From: Flectonema sp. DT1601
Lineage: Eukaryota; Euglenozoa; Diplonemea; Diplonemida; Diplonemidae
Direction of reading: 5' to 3'
DNA length: 64,000 nt
NCBI GenBank assembly: GCA_964019425.1
Contig: OZ025783.1
Location: 558,001 to 622,000 of the forward strand
Below are positions 49,892 through 59,786 of the stretch, one piece after another. The position numbers and the translations under genes are program-made. Each line of letters begins with the position of its first letter. Position 1 is the stretch's first letter. A model generated the notes under the pieces. That model worked only from the letters and a program-made list of their open reading frames with translations. It was not told the DNA's origin and did not search any database.

Positions 49892-50081
49892 CCCCTCTTT
49901 TTTTAAAAAAATCCAATTTCTATTTTATTATTTTTTATTGAACTAATTATTTATTTTATTCTATTTTTTTTTTTTTTTATCAGTTTTTTCTGGTTTGATT
50001 TACCACTACTGACGAGAGAAACGAAACGATAAAAACCCCAAAAAAAGGTTTAAAAAAAAAAAACAAAACCCACCACATAAC

Positions 50082-50234
50082 GTTAGATAATCACGGTAGC
50101 ACAACTACCTTGTTGTCTGCAGGGCTAAATCGCTAACCGGTATGTAATCCATTAACGGATTTGTTCCAGGCAGTAGTTATTCTGGAAGGCACGATGGTGA
50201 AAACCATCATAAGTTCTATTGAGAAGCTGCTTCT
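50082..50234 (+). ncRNA. Candidate structured RNA (string of hairpins)
   Basis: A run of stems fills this 150-nt island. GTTAG/CTAAC (50082-50086 with 50133-50137) encloses GGTAG-cacaa-CTACC (50095-50109). Then come AATCC-attaac-GGATT (50146-50161), TTCCAG/CTGGAA (50164-50187), GATGGT-GAAA-ACCATC with a GNRA tetraloop (50193-50208) and AGAAG-CTG-CTTCT (50222-50234). It matches no tRNA, U1, U2, U4, U5, U6, SRP or RNase P pattern that I could recall. It could also be the 5' region of the next gene's precursor. The strand is uncertain. Confidence 0.3.
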
Positions 50235-50568
50235 GACCGAATGGTTTTGGTGGTGGGTTGTGACCAACGGAATTCATATTTTAACTGAGCACCGTCTACT
50301 ATTGATCTATTGTAACACCAAAAAGAAATGATTTTTAAAAAAAAAAAAAAAAAAACATTTCTTTCCGATCGTTTAAACGAAAAACTGTCTCGAATCAACG
50401 ATGAACAAGAAGACTGTTCAGTATCCGCACGGCACACTGTTCTGTTGGTAGATAATGTTTTCTATGAGAGTTGATTATGAGTAAAACTTGACTTATGTTG
50501 AATGTCTTTGTTTTATTATTTTTTTTTCACTTCGCTTTTACAGGAATACGATGTAACACAAAAAAAAG

Positions 50569-51756
50569 ATGATAATAATATTTAAAATAATACTCACACT
50601 CTCTCTGTGTATCTCTGTAAGATCTGATATACCAAAAGGAGAGATAGCCAATATCACAAATGGCGCACAAGCATTGATAACGGCAGGTAGATTTCACTGC
50701 CCAGATTGTAACAGCTCAACAGACTGTGGAAAGTATGCATCTGTTGGGAAGAGACAAGCAGACACTGAATGGAGACTTTGGAAGAGTGATTATCACTACA
50801 AGGACGAACAACTATCGGGAATGAAATTATGCCTCCGCCAGTGGATGATTGGATGTAATTGTCCAACAGCACCTTGTCTTTGCAACTCATTTTCGGAAGT
50901 CTGCATCGCTTCGTCAGCTCTCTTTGATGAGGAACACCGTCTTCATCCTTATGAAATATGCAGTACTGAAGCATTTATGAATCCTGGTTCTGTAACTTTA
51001 GTAATTACAATCCCATTGTTTCTTACTATTGCTTCTCTTTGTCTTGTTGTTATAGCAGTTCATTATTCATTTGTTCATGGTTTCGCTACATGTCCTCCTG
51101 CCCTCAGTAGGCTGCCTATAATGTTGTTGTCGGCATTGCTTATTGCGTATTCGTTTCTGACGTTTTTCTCGCCGTATTTTACAACTGGAATCGCTGGTGT
51201 GTTCGTTGCTATCCTGGCGTTGTTTTCGCATACAATCGCACATGCTGCTGAGATTGGCAATAAAATTGATAAAGGACACAGATGGCTATCCTTTGCAGCC
51301 TTCACAACTATTGTAGTAGTGTACACAATATGGGGGGCTGGATATCCAAACAGAGCTGGCTTGTCGGCAGACGAGTTAGGAGCGGATTGCAGTAAGTTCT
51401 ACGGATTCTTTGTTATAGATCAAAAGTTAACACCTCCGGGTTTTAATAAAGAGGTAAAATATTGGGGTTACTGTGAACGCGAATTTATTGCTGACACACT
51501 ATGGAATGTTACAGCTGTTATATGGGTTGGTCTACTCATTAGTGCCCTTCACTTATACACACTTGCTGCGCAGACAACAGCTACTCGGATTGCTGAACAA
51601 GAAGACTTAGAAGGAAAGGTTGCTGGTGGTCCAGGAACATTCCTCGTATCTCGTAGCGCTCCTGGAATGAGAAGAGGTAAGGAACCAATTTCAGGAAGTG
51701 GTACCAGCATTCCTTCAGTACAGAGTTACAGTGATGTTCATGTTATGTTGACATAA
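50569..51756 (+). CDS. Signal-peptide membrane protein with five spans, unknown family
   Basis: 395 residues. Residues 1-19 are a signal peptide (IIIFKIILTLSLCIS). The ectodomain to about 140 is Cys-rich (CPDC, NCPTAPCLC, SEVC). Five hydrophobic spans follow at about 141-166, 182-202, 206-225, 242-260 and 313-335, and a polar Ser/Gly tail about 60 residues long. The loop before the last span has three more cysteines. The layout recalls a receptor or tetraspan-like protein, but no family is recognised. Nine to thirty bases upstream lie an acceptor-like CTTTTACAG (50535-50543) and a minimal upstream ORF, ATG immediately followed by TAA (50551-50556). Confidence 0.75.
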   Translation: MIIIFKIILTLSLCISVRSDIPKGEIANITNGAQALITAGRFHCPDCNSSTDCGKYASVGKRQADTEWRLWKSDYHYKDEQLSGMKLCLRQWMIGCNCPTAPCLCNSFSEVCIASSALFDEEHRLHPYEICSTEAFMNPGSVTLVITIPLFLTIASLCLVVIAVHYSFVHGFATCPPALSRLPIMLLSALLIAYSFLTFFSPYFTTGIAGVFVAILALFSHTIAHAAEIGNKIDKGHRWLSFAAFTTIVVVYTIWGAGYPNRAGLSADELGADCSKFYGFFVIDQKLTPPGFNKEVKYWGYCEREFIADTLWNVTAVIWVGLLISALHLYTLAAQTTATRIAEQEDLEGKVAGGPGTFLVSRSAPGMRRGKEPISGSGTSIPSVQSYSDVHVMLT

Positions 51757-52839
51757 AGTCTGATGTGTAGTGGATTTCATTCTAACTGATGGCCGACCAA
51801 AACGACGATTATAAAATAATAAAAAGAGTCTCTCCAGTTTTGTGTTGCGATAGTACCAAAGCTCGATTTCTTTTTGTTAAATATTTCGATAATCTTATTG
51901 TACATGGATTCTAATATGTATTTTTTTTTCTTTTTCCCTTTTTTTCCTGCGGTGCAAGGATTTGTGATTTTTTTTCTTTTTCGTATTTTTAATTAAGTTC
52001 CCTTTCTCTTTTTTTCATTAGTCTTATTGCGTTCCTTTTTTTTACTTGTGCACTTCATTTTAGTTGTCACAAAAATATTAAGGAGTTTCGAGTTGGTTAT
52101 TCGTAAGATCATTTATTTTCTTCTTTTTGTTGTGCGCCGCCCCCCCTGTGCTAACTTCGTGATGGTATGATGGACTGCTTTCCGTTTTTTTTAGTTTTTT
52201 TTTTTTTTTTTTGTTGTTGTTTTTTCCCCATGAAGTGGTATACGATCCACTAACAAATATAAAAAAGAAGCTCATTATGAATTGTTTTCAGTTAACCTTC
52301 TAAAAGTATGTAATGTTGTGGCTGACTTCGTTTTTTTAAATTACAGCTTTTGTTGGTATCGTGTATGTCGTTGGTACACAAGAAGACAAAAACAAATACA
52401 AAGCACTTGGTTATTCTCACCAATGAGAAACCGATAGCACAAAAGAATAATATTGACGATGCTTGGTGGTGGAATTCGATTCTATTGCAAAATCCGGATG
52501 AAAGAGAAAAAAATAAAAAAGAACAAATTTAAAATAAAAAAAAAAACAAGAAAAGGAAATTTAAAAAGAGCAATGAGGATAAGGAATTATTTTCTCTTCA
52601 GGCATCTGATGACCACCAGAAGAACAAAATAGGAAAAAAAAAAAAAAAAAACATACACACTATTTTCCATCTAAGCAGTCTAGTATTAAACATGTCGTTT
52701 TTGTTGTTTTTATTTCAAAGGTCGAACACCTGTTTTTTTTGTAAAAAAAAGTTTATTAACTGATTGTGATTGTTGTAATTTATATCATTCTCAGCTATCA
52801 AGAGAAAACAAAAAAAAAAAGAAAGAAAAAAAGAAAAAA
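51757..52839. other. Spacer upstream of SEC63
   Basis: About 1.1 kb, T-rich at the left and A-rich at the right; no gene is supported. A 60-codon frame at 52350-52532 is Lys/Asn-rich and lacks features. ATCATTCTCAG (52784-52794) is acceptor-like; the 45 bases between it and the ATG are almost all A and G. Confidence 0.5.
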
Positions 52840-54485
52840 ATGGCAGGAGCTTTCGCACAAGCGAATGACGATAGTTTCTATGTTATGCTGTTTGGATTTG
52901 TAGCATTTGCCTGTTGTATGTTAGCGATTGAGCCTTTTGTACGCGGGAAGGCATACTACGATGAGACAGTCGAAGGAATGAAGTACAGCACAAAAGTGAT
53001 GAAGGTTATGTGCAGCCCATCAAAGTTGAAAATCGGATTTGGTTTCCTAACATCAAACATGTTATATACGAAACAGTTTATACTCCCATTAGCCAAGAAT
53101 GTATTTAAGAAATGGAGATTGATGTTGTGGACATCATTTGTTGTCTTATTTTCTATCGTAGCATACCAAACCTTGTCGTTTGACCCTCACTCCATTTTAG
53201 GATTAAAGACTGATGCTGCTCCAGGACAGATTAAGAAAGCTTACCGAAAGCTTTCCATGAAGCTTCACCCTGACGTGAACGCTACTAGAGAAGCAGCTGT
53301 TCAATACGGCAGAGTTAAGAAAGCATACCACATGCTAACTAAACCTGATGAACGTCTTCAAAATGAAGCCGATACTGATGCTCAAGGACCTGGAGTTGGT
53401 CTTCCGTCGTTTTTAACAAATCCAGAGTATGCTGTTTTTAGTATGACCTTGTTGTTGGGATTATTGTTTTCTGCTCCATTTTACATGTTGTTCGCACTAA
53501 AGCAAAAGAAAACTGACGAAACGAGCATACCTTACATGATTAGGTGTGTAAAGTTCGCAAAGATGGCTGAGAAGATGTTTCATGATATTGGTTTACCGCA
53601 ATACCCAGAAAACACTTATGAAATTGATCAAAACGTGAAGTTGGTATCGTTGCTGCAGAAGTTTGAACTTGCTGGTTGCTTTGAAACACCAGAAGAAGAA
53701 ATTCCTATGAAGCCATCTGAAGCAGCTCTATTCTTCCCAGACCTCTGCTCAGAGACTGAAGTAAAACAGCTTCTTGCAGAAGCAATAAACGGTAACCGCT
53801 CAGCTGAAGGGCAGCTTACTAAACATTTATTAATTTATATTAACACCGATGAGATCGATGAAATTCAAAAGATTCTCGACGCTCATCCAATCTCAGAGGC
53901 TGACAAAGAAGCCCTATCAACATACAAAGAGTTAAAGAAAGGAGATAAGAGTGACGATAAGAAAATGATGGATAATCTCGTATTTAATCTATATTCTGAT
54001 GAGCAGGAGGAGACAGCTAAGTACTTTTTAGAACCTCTGTTGGGAGAGATATTAATGCAGGCTGACGTGGCTCTGCCATGCCTCAATCCTCAACAAAGAG
54101 GTCTTGAAATCTGTAATAAATTAAGGCAGGCATACATTACTCGTTTCGATAATCTTGCTCAGCTTAAGAAACATGCTGTCGAGCGAGGTGATGCAAGCGA
54201 GCTTCCTCGCAGTCACAAAGAAAAGCTTCTCAACACCGTCAAGCAGCACACAACATCTCTCAAAATCTTCTCAGAAATGATAACGGAGGTATGTTAAACA
54301 TTTTCTTTTTATTGTATTTCATAACCGTTGGTAAAAAAGAACTGTTCACTCTTAAACTACAATATTCTATAACACACTAAACAACACAGCTTAAAAGTCG
54401 CTGTAAAATGTTCCAGAAGCGTCAGGAATCAGCCTTACGATCCCGCAACAAGAAGATTCTAAGCGGTAAGGGAAAGTTGAGTTAA
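52840..54485 (+). CDS. SEC63: Sec63, ER translocon J-domain protein, two exons
   Basis: Exons 52840-54288 and 54390-54485 (intron GTATGT...ACACAG, 101 nt, phase 0) give 514 residues. Topology matches Sec63: a span at about 15-32, a second at about 97-114, the luminal J domain at about 112-175 with its HPD motif (143-145, KLHPDVN), and a third span at about 201-222 after GLPSFLTNPE. The C-terminal cytosolic part is helical (Brl-like) and ends in a basic segment. Sec63 recruits BiP to the Sec61 channel for post-translational import. The protein is shorter than yeast (663) or human (760) Sec63 and lacks an evident acidic Sec62-binding tail. An alternative third exon from 54572 fits the frame but uses splice sites unlike the others. 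Confidence 0.88.
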
Positions 54486-55976
54486 ACTTAACGCTAAGCA
54501 ACCACACTACTACTTTCTGCTTCTATTGTAATTATTTACCCTTTCTGTTCTGATATGAAATAGTACTTTCAGAGGATCCTGTGGCAGATAGAGAGCAGCA
54601 CCTTCATGTTACCTTGGTAGTTGACAATTGTAAATTGTCAGCAAATTCGCTCACCTATACTCGAAGGATCTTCTCATGTTGTGAAGAAGTGATGAGAAAG
54701 TGCTGCCTTTATCTGACTTCCCATCCCCTCCCAGTCCCCCGTTTCCCTCACCCCGTTAGTTTCGCTATCATGCGGTAAATACAGTGGAAAAAAAAAAAAG
54801 ATCAAAAAAAATAATAATAATCATACTTTCTGTGTGGTCTTCGGTCTCTTAGCCCCCACTGATTTTTCTTTTTTTTATTTTCACAACGTTTCGCCTGTAT
54901 GACTATCGACCTATGACACTTGCCTATATAAGAAACATTTGTGAGGGCTGAGTAATATTTTTACTTGGCAAAACTGTGTTGGGTTCGACACTTTATACTT
55001 TAATAGTTGTTGAGTCTATCTCTGTATGGCACTGCAAGAAACTGCCCTCAGAGATATTTAAGGGGGGAGGTAAAATCTACCTATTTAAGACAGGCCATGC
55101 AGCATCCGATTAAAAAAAATAATAAATTATTGCTTCAAACTGCAATATTTGTTGTGTAATTTTTTTTTTTTATATTGACAACTCGTTTTCTTCCTTCTCA
55201 CAAGCCTATCTTGTTTTGTTTGTTTGGTAGTCAAAATCAACGAACAGTTCGCATTCATTCTTTGCGCGTGTGGAAAGTGTAGTCATAAAATTTACTTGTT
55301 TCTCTCACTCACGTGTCTTGTGTTGGTTTCCAATATATTTCAAAGCCACGGATGAATAAGTAATTTTACGCGCAGCCGAAAAGATATCCATTATAACTCC
55401 GTCAGGTTTCTCTGTACCCCCCTTCCGTGTTGTTCTTGGTTTTATTTTATTTTTTATTTCTCTCTTTTGAGATTCGTGTTGAAACCTTCTTTTATTATTA
55501 TTTTCTTTTATACCATAGCGGCCTTTTTATATAAGGTATTGATTGGCAGCGCGGAATAGTTTTCTATGTCTCAGTCTGACTGGCTTACTGTTTTCGTGCA
55601 CACAAAATTTAATTGATAAGTTATACCTTACTCATAAGCCAATTCTTTGTTAAAGCTGTTTTAAAATTTCATTCAGAGCTACCCTTTTTGTGTGAGATTC
55701 ATTGCTGTCATAAGTATGCATATTTCCAAGAAAGCACAAGAAACGAGAGGAAAAAAAAGAGGAGAAAAAAAAAATTGTGTCAAATCATCGGCAAAATGTA
55801 TTGTGGAAAAAAAAAAAAAAAAAAGTGTCGGTCGAATAAAAAGTAATTATTTTCTGCTTCACTTAAACAGGATGGCTGCCCAGATGTAAGAGACTCTTTC
55901 GTGATGTAATTACATTTGATTAATTAGCAGTCTTCGTTTGAAAGCAATTACCTTATTTTGTATTAGAAAAAAGAAA
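54486..55976. other. Spacer between SEC63 and the TPR/IQ gene
   Basis: About 1.5 kb. A hairpin TGACAATT-GTA-AATTGTCA lies near 54624-54643, and a two-part hairpin spans 55017-55056 (TATCTCTG/CAGAGATA enclosing GGCA/TGCC) followed by AGGTA-AAATC-TACCT (55066-55080). A 65-codon frame at 54581-54778 has balanced composition but no recognised feature. CTTATTTTGTATTAG (55952-55966) is acceptor-like, ten bases before the ATG used here. Confidence 0.45.
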
Positions 55977-58900
55977 ATGAAGGAAGTAGAAATGCGAAAA
56001 ATTCATAACTTGAAAGAAGAGTTACTACAACACGAGGGAGGACCTGCTGAGCAATCTGTTAGGGCTAGTGATTACGTAAAGACTTTAAATGCCGCAGCAT
56101 CTGGGATAATAAAATCAAAAGGAGACATCGATCAAGCTGCCCGCCTTCTAAATGAAGCAGAGTTTATAACCAGAAGGGAGGAGGAATATTTTCCTGGTTC
56201 TAGTGGTGAGCTACTCCGAGAGGAGTACCGAGCAGCAACATATGCAAGTTTAGCGTGTTTGTCGAGGCATAATGGTAGCTGTGATGACGCTGTTTTATAT
56301 CTGTTGGAGACCGCTTCTCTTGAAGGAGAACCTTCACCACACACTAACTTATCTCTAGCGATGTTACTTATCGACATGCAACGATATGATGCTGCTATAA
56401 CTTGTGCTGGGCAAGCAGTACGAGAAATGTCAATCCGTCATAAAGTTGCTACCACACGAGGAGAAGTATTACCTCGTTCTGAACAGTCTCTATTAGCCGC
56501 ATCATATCACATACTTGGTAAGGCACAGTTACAGAGTTCGGTGTCAGATCGTAGAGAGGAATCTCACAGTACCTTATCTTGTGGATTAATGCATGCAAAG
56601 TCTCTTGGTATTCAGTCAGAAACATACATTGAAATATCAAACACTATAAAACACTGTGTAAACCCCCGTCGTGATAGCACTGATCAAAGTAGTCATATAT
56701 TTCCACTTGAAGCGACTCCACAAAAAAGAAGATTCACACCTCCTGCTAGGGAAACTCAGAAGTGGGGAGATAGTTCTCTTCCGCAACTTCCTCGTAATGG
56801 GAGTGGTAGTGGAGACAGTGGAAAATTCTTTTATAAACGAAACGTGGTAGACATTCTCCCAGCATTGCCGCAACAACCACAACCTCCACATGATAAGTTT
56901 AACGCTACAGCACCAGCTCGGATGTCAGTTCACAGGACTTCCCTTTCTAAAAAAGCCTTGCCAAGTCCCAAACTTGGAGCGACATACCCGTCGTGTATTC
57001 CACCAGCTGACCCATCGTCTGGTAATTTTGTAAGGAAAAAGATTTGCAACACATTTTCACACCTGGATTTCGGCACCGACCCAACGGTAGTTGCTGCGCG
57101 GCTCTGCAATGCAAGTAATGAAAATGAGTTTATAAATCTTGTTGCGGGCATTACTTTCTTTGGAAGTTCACAAATAAAGCATACTTTAAACGGAAATGAC
57201 ACCGTCCATACAACTTGGAGATCGTTTTCAGGATTGAAAGCAACTCATTTACTCATCGCATGTGATGAGCGAAAAGAACTTTGGGTTGCAGCGCAGTCAA
57301 AGAATGCGCCGATCAGAAAAAATGGACTGAAGATAGAAACGGTGGCTGACAATATGGTAATCGGGGATCGATTGTTATTAGGAAGTAAGAACGTTGCATG
57401 TGTAGTTCGATCACCATTACCTGCATTAATTCCAAGAAAACCATCAGTAGCGCCACTTAGCAATGCAGTAGCGAGACCAATTAGTGGAGGTTCTCAAAGA
57501 AAGGTTTCCCTACCAAGACAATCTCCTATCATTACTGATAGTTACACATCTACTCCGGAGTGGGAGAAGTTAAATCATTCAAACATCAGACAATATATTG
57601 ATTTCTTACAACGTGAAGTTGAAATAGAAGAAGCAGCGCTAGCATCACCTTGTTCGAAAGCTTATATTTATCCAACTCCCCCACCAGTTTCTCCTCCGTC
57701 AAGACCGAGAGTACTCCAGCAAAATGAACCAGACGACTATCAAAGAGAACAACCATCTGAAGAAGGTTTGAGATCTGCTCTTGAGCTTTGTGCTGAAGGA
57801 TGTATGTGGACTACTGGTCTAGTCAGATTCGAGAAAGAGAGGGAACCTCATGACAGTGATGCCGAGTCTAATGTCTCTACAGACACTGATGATTTGTTTC
57901 CTTCACTGTCGAAATGTCATAAAGTTTCACAAACTGATAATTCAAAAACATGCATCTGGCTTGCTGGTGTTATTAAATTAGACTACGATATTGACTCTTT
58001 AGCATCTGAGATATCCCAGGAGGACAACACTTTACCATTTCTGAATGTGGTACTACAACAGGGTACTGAATCTTCTTTAGTATGGCTTCGTGGTGTTGTT
58101 AATTTAGTTCCGGATTTATTTTTAGGAGACGATGACACTGCGAGTTACTCCAGTGACTCTTGTAGTACTACTGAATTAGATGAAAGGGTTCTGGTGAATG
58201 ATAGCTTCCCAGCATTGCAATGCACAGCGAGAGGTCATGAGCTGGACCTCATGTGGTTGGCAGGAGTTTCGAATTATAAGAAATATCCTCTTGTAACCTC
58301 ACATGATAATCATAAGGTTCCAGCGCTGACAATGTTAATGTCTTTAGGAAGCTTCGATCAATTAGAATGGATACACAGACTTTGTCATATCATTAATGAT
58401 GATGATGATGATGATGATGATGACACTGATAGCAGTAGTGATGAATCTAATTTCTCATTTTGTGGAGTAGAACAGAATCATCAAATACCAAACAAGTTCT
58501 CAGCACTTAAGTGTGCAGTAGGTTCTGATATCAAATCGTTAATATGGTTATCAGGTGTCGCACGTTATGAATATTATCCATTACCTCAACCAATCTCTGA
58601 TGATGAAAGTTGTTCATCTGAATACTCTTTTTGTAGTACACTAAATGATCATGAAATTCCAGAAAAATTTCCAGCTTTGAAATGTACTGCTGGAGGGATG
58701 ACGTCTTCTCTAATGTGGTTAACGGGAGTCACTCGATATGAAAAGTATCCGACTCCTCCAATTGTGAAGTCAGTTATCAATAATCCGGAACCGACCTCTA
58801 ATTTAGTAATGAATGATAGGAGTGATCGTTTCTCATATTCCAAACTAGTGTTCTTGTTAGATTGTGTTGATCGATCAGAAGTGAAATCGTTATCTCTTTT

Positions 58901-59165
58901 GTATGACATACACGATGGGATCTTTGATGAAGAAAATTTAAATGAAAGCGCTGCAACAGTCCAGCGATGCTTTCGATGTTATGCAGCTCGAAAACACTAC
59001 CGACAGCGTTACTTCTTTAGACACCTTTCAGATGAGGATCGCGAAGAAGCTGCTGCGTTCATTCAATTCCACGTTCGAAGTTTCCGCCTTATTCGCTCTG
59101 CTAAAAAGGAACTCGCCATGCGAAAGACTCTAATTCAGAATTACTTATCATCAGTTTTTGATTAA
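55977..59165 (+). CDS. TPR and IQ-motif protein with a novel W-L-x-G-V repeat
   Basis: 1062 residues from ATG 55977 to TAA. Residues about 20-230 are TPR-like helical pairs (AYASLACLSRHNGSCDDAVL-type; LSLAMLLIDMQRYDAAITCA). A disordered Pro/Ser-rich linker follows, including a folded-looking segment at about 370-490. Then come seven copies of a unit centred on W(L/T)xGVxxY at about residues 609, 659, 700, 757, 796, 855 and 912, each preceded by FPALxC-like text. An Asp run (from GAT repeats at 58398-58424) sits between units 5 and 6. Two IQ-like motifs close the chain (AATVQRCFRCYAARKHYRQR, AAFIQFHVRSFRLI), probable calmodulin or EF-hand light-chain sites. No family name is recognised. A 14-nt upstream exon (ATG 55872) spliced at 55886-55966 would also be in frame, but its splice sites are atypical. 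Confidence 0.8.
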   Translation: MKEVEMRKIHNLKEELLQHEGGPAEQSVRASDYVKTLNAAASGIIKSKGDIDQAARLLNEAEFITRREEEYFPGSSGELLREEYRAATYASLACLSRHNGSCDDAVLYLLETASLEGEPSPHTNLSLAMLLIDMQRYDAAITCAGQAVREMSIRHKVATTRGEVLPRSEQSLLAASYHILGKAQLQSSVSDRREESHSTLSCGLMHAKSLGIQSETYIEISNTIKHCVNPRRDSTDQSSHIFPLEATPQKRRFTPPARETQKWGDSSLPQLPRNGSGSGDSGKFFYKRNVVDILPALPQQPQPPHDKFNATAPARMSVHRTSLSKKALPSPKLGATYPSCIPPADPSSGNFVRKKICNTFSHLDFGTDPTVVAARLCNASNENEFINLVAGITFFGSSQIKHTLNGNDTVHTTWRSFSGLKATHLLIACDERKELWVAAQSKNAPIRKNGLKIETVADNMVIGDRLLLGSKNVACVVRSPLPALIPRKPSVAPLSNAVARPISGGSQRKVSLPRQSPIITDSYTSTPEWEKLNHSNIRQYIDFLQREVEIEEAALASPCSKAYIYPTPPPVSPPSRPRVLQQNEPDDYQREQPSEEGLRSALELCAEGCMWTTGLVRFEKEREPHDSDAESNVSTDTDDLFPSLSKCHKVSQTDNSKTCIWLAGVIKLDYDIDSLASEISQEDNTLPFLNVVLQQGTESSLVWLRGVVNLVPDLFLGDDDTASYSSDSCSTTELDERVLVNDSFPALQCTARGHELDLMWLAGVSNYKKYPLVTSHDNHKVPALTMLMSLGSFDQLEWIHRLCHIINDDDDDDDDDTDSSSDESNFSFCGVEQNHQIPNKFSALKCAVGSDIKSLIWLSGVARYEYYPLPQPISDDESCSSEYSFCSTLNDHEIPEKFPALKCTAGGMTSSLMWLTGVTRYEKYPTPPIVKSVINNPEPTSNLVMNDRSDRFSYSKLVFLLDCVDRSEVKSLSLLYDIHDGIFDEENLNESAATVQRCFRCYAARKHYRQRYFFRHLSDEDREEAAAFIQFHVRSFRLIRSAKKELAMRKTLIQNYLSSVFD
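57790..58755 (+). repeat. Seven-copy W-L-x-G-V protein repeat
   Basis: Units end CMWTTGLVRFEKE, CIWLAGVIKLDYD, LVWLRGVVNLVPD, LMWLAGVSNYKKY, LEWIHRLCHIIND, LIWLSGVARYEYY and LMWLTGVTRYEKY. Spacing is 40-60 codons. Between units lie acidic Ser/Asp-rich linkers. The fifth copy has lost the G-V core. Confidence 0.8.
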
Positions 59166-59786
59166 TTCTTCGGTGAAATGAATATACTGCCGAAGTTCTT
59201 TTTATTTATCTTTTTGTTTTAGCCATTCACTTGGTTGTTGAGAAGTTCGTCGTTCGTTTTCTTTTTTTTTTCTTTTAAAAGAAAGAAAAGTTGTGGTGGA
59301 CATATCTCGCCAACATTGTACACGTTATCCCTACCGCTGGCTTTAGAAGTCGTCATTATTGACTTTGGTCTCCAACACGATTGATCAAAGTGAGTAGCCG
59401 ATACTTATATAATATTGGTTTCTGTAATAGCCTTCTGATGTGTCATCAAATGTACGATGTGTGTTATGTTTTCCAACATAGCACCATCTAATGTAATTCA
59501 AAAGAACAGCGTCGAAAAATAAAGAAAAAAGGGGTTCTGATTACCACCCGCCATATTGCCGTACTCTTTATGCATTTCTCCAATTGTTATTATCACAGAG
59601 ACCATGGTTACAGTTAACACTTGTCCAGTCTGTGTTTTGGTTAGTTGTAGTCGTTATTATTTAACCTTTAACATCATCTGTCTTACAGGTTGTTTTTGTG
59701 TCAATCGTGTGGTTTGTGTGGTGTTATCTTGTCCTCGTATCACACGGAATTTTATTATTTATTTCAACAGTTGGGTGGCTGACAAG
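59166..59786. other. Spacer upstream of the channel gene
   Basis: About 620 bases. The channel's frame stays open through part of it (from 59556, with an ATG at 59607), but that peptide is a Cys/Val/Ile-rich string without features. TTTATTTCAACAG (59758-59770) is a strong acceptor-like site, sixteen bases before the chosen ATG. Confidence 0.5.

Larger units (their letters stand above)
45778..50568. other. 4.8 kb gene-poor region with RNA-like hairpins
   Basis: The longest stretch without a protein gene. It is T-rich with many poly(T) runs (the longest about 30 T near 49860-49890). Embedded in it are less biased islands: 47575-48135, 48320-48730, 48880-48935, 49300-49400, 49560-49790 and 50080-50270. 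Four copies of a hairpin element and several unrelated hairpins lie in these islands (listed separately). Open frames are short and encode Phe/Lys runs. It may be long 3' UTR plus one or more noncoding RNA genes. Confidence 0.5.

Noticed and set aside
54572-54778. Possible extra C-terminal exon of SEC63
   Set aside because: Frame-compatible, but the donor (GTAAGG) and acceptor (AAATAG) do not match the intron pattern, and no Sec63-like sequence is recognised in it.
55872-55966. 14-nt first exon for the TPR/IQ gene
   Set aside because: In frame, but GTAAGA...TTAG is unlike the other introns; ATTAG at 55966 is more simply the acceptor before the ATG at 55977.
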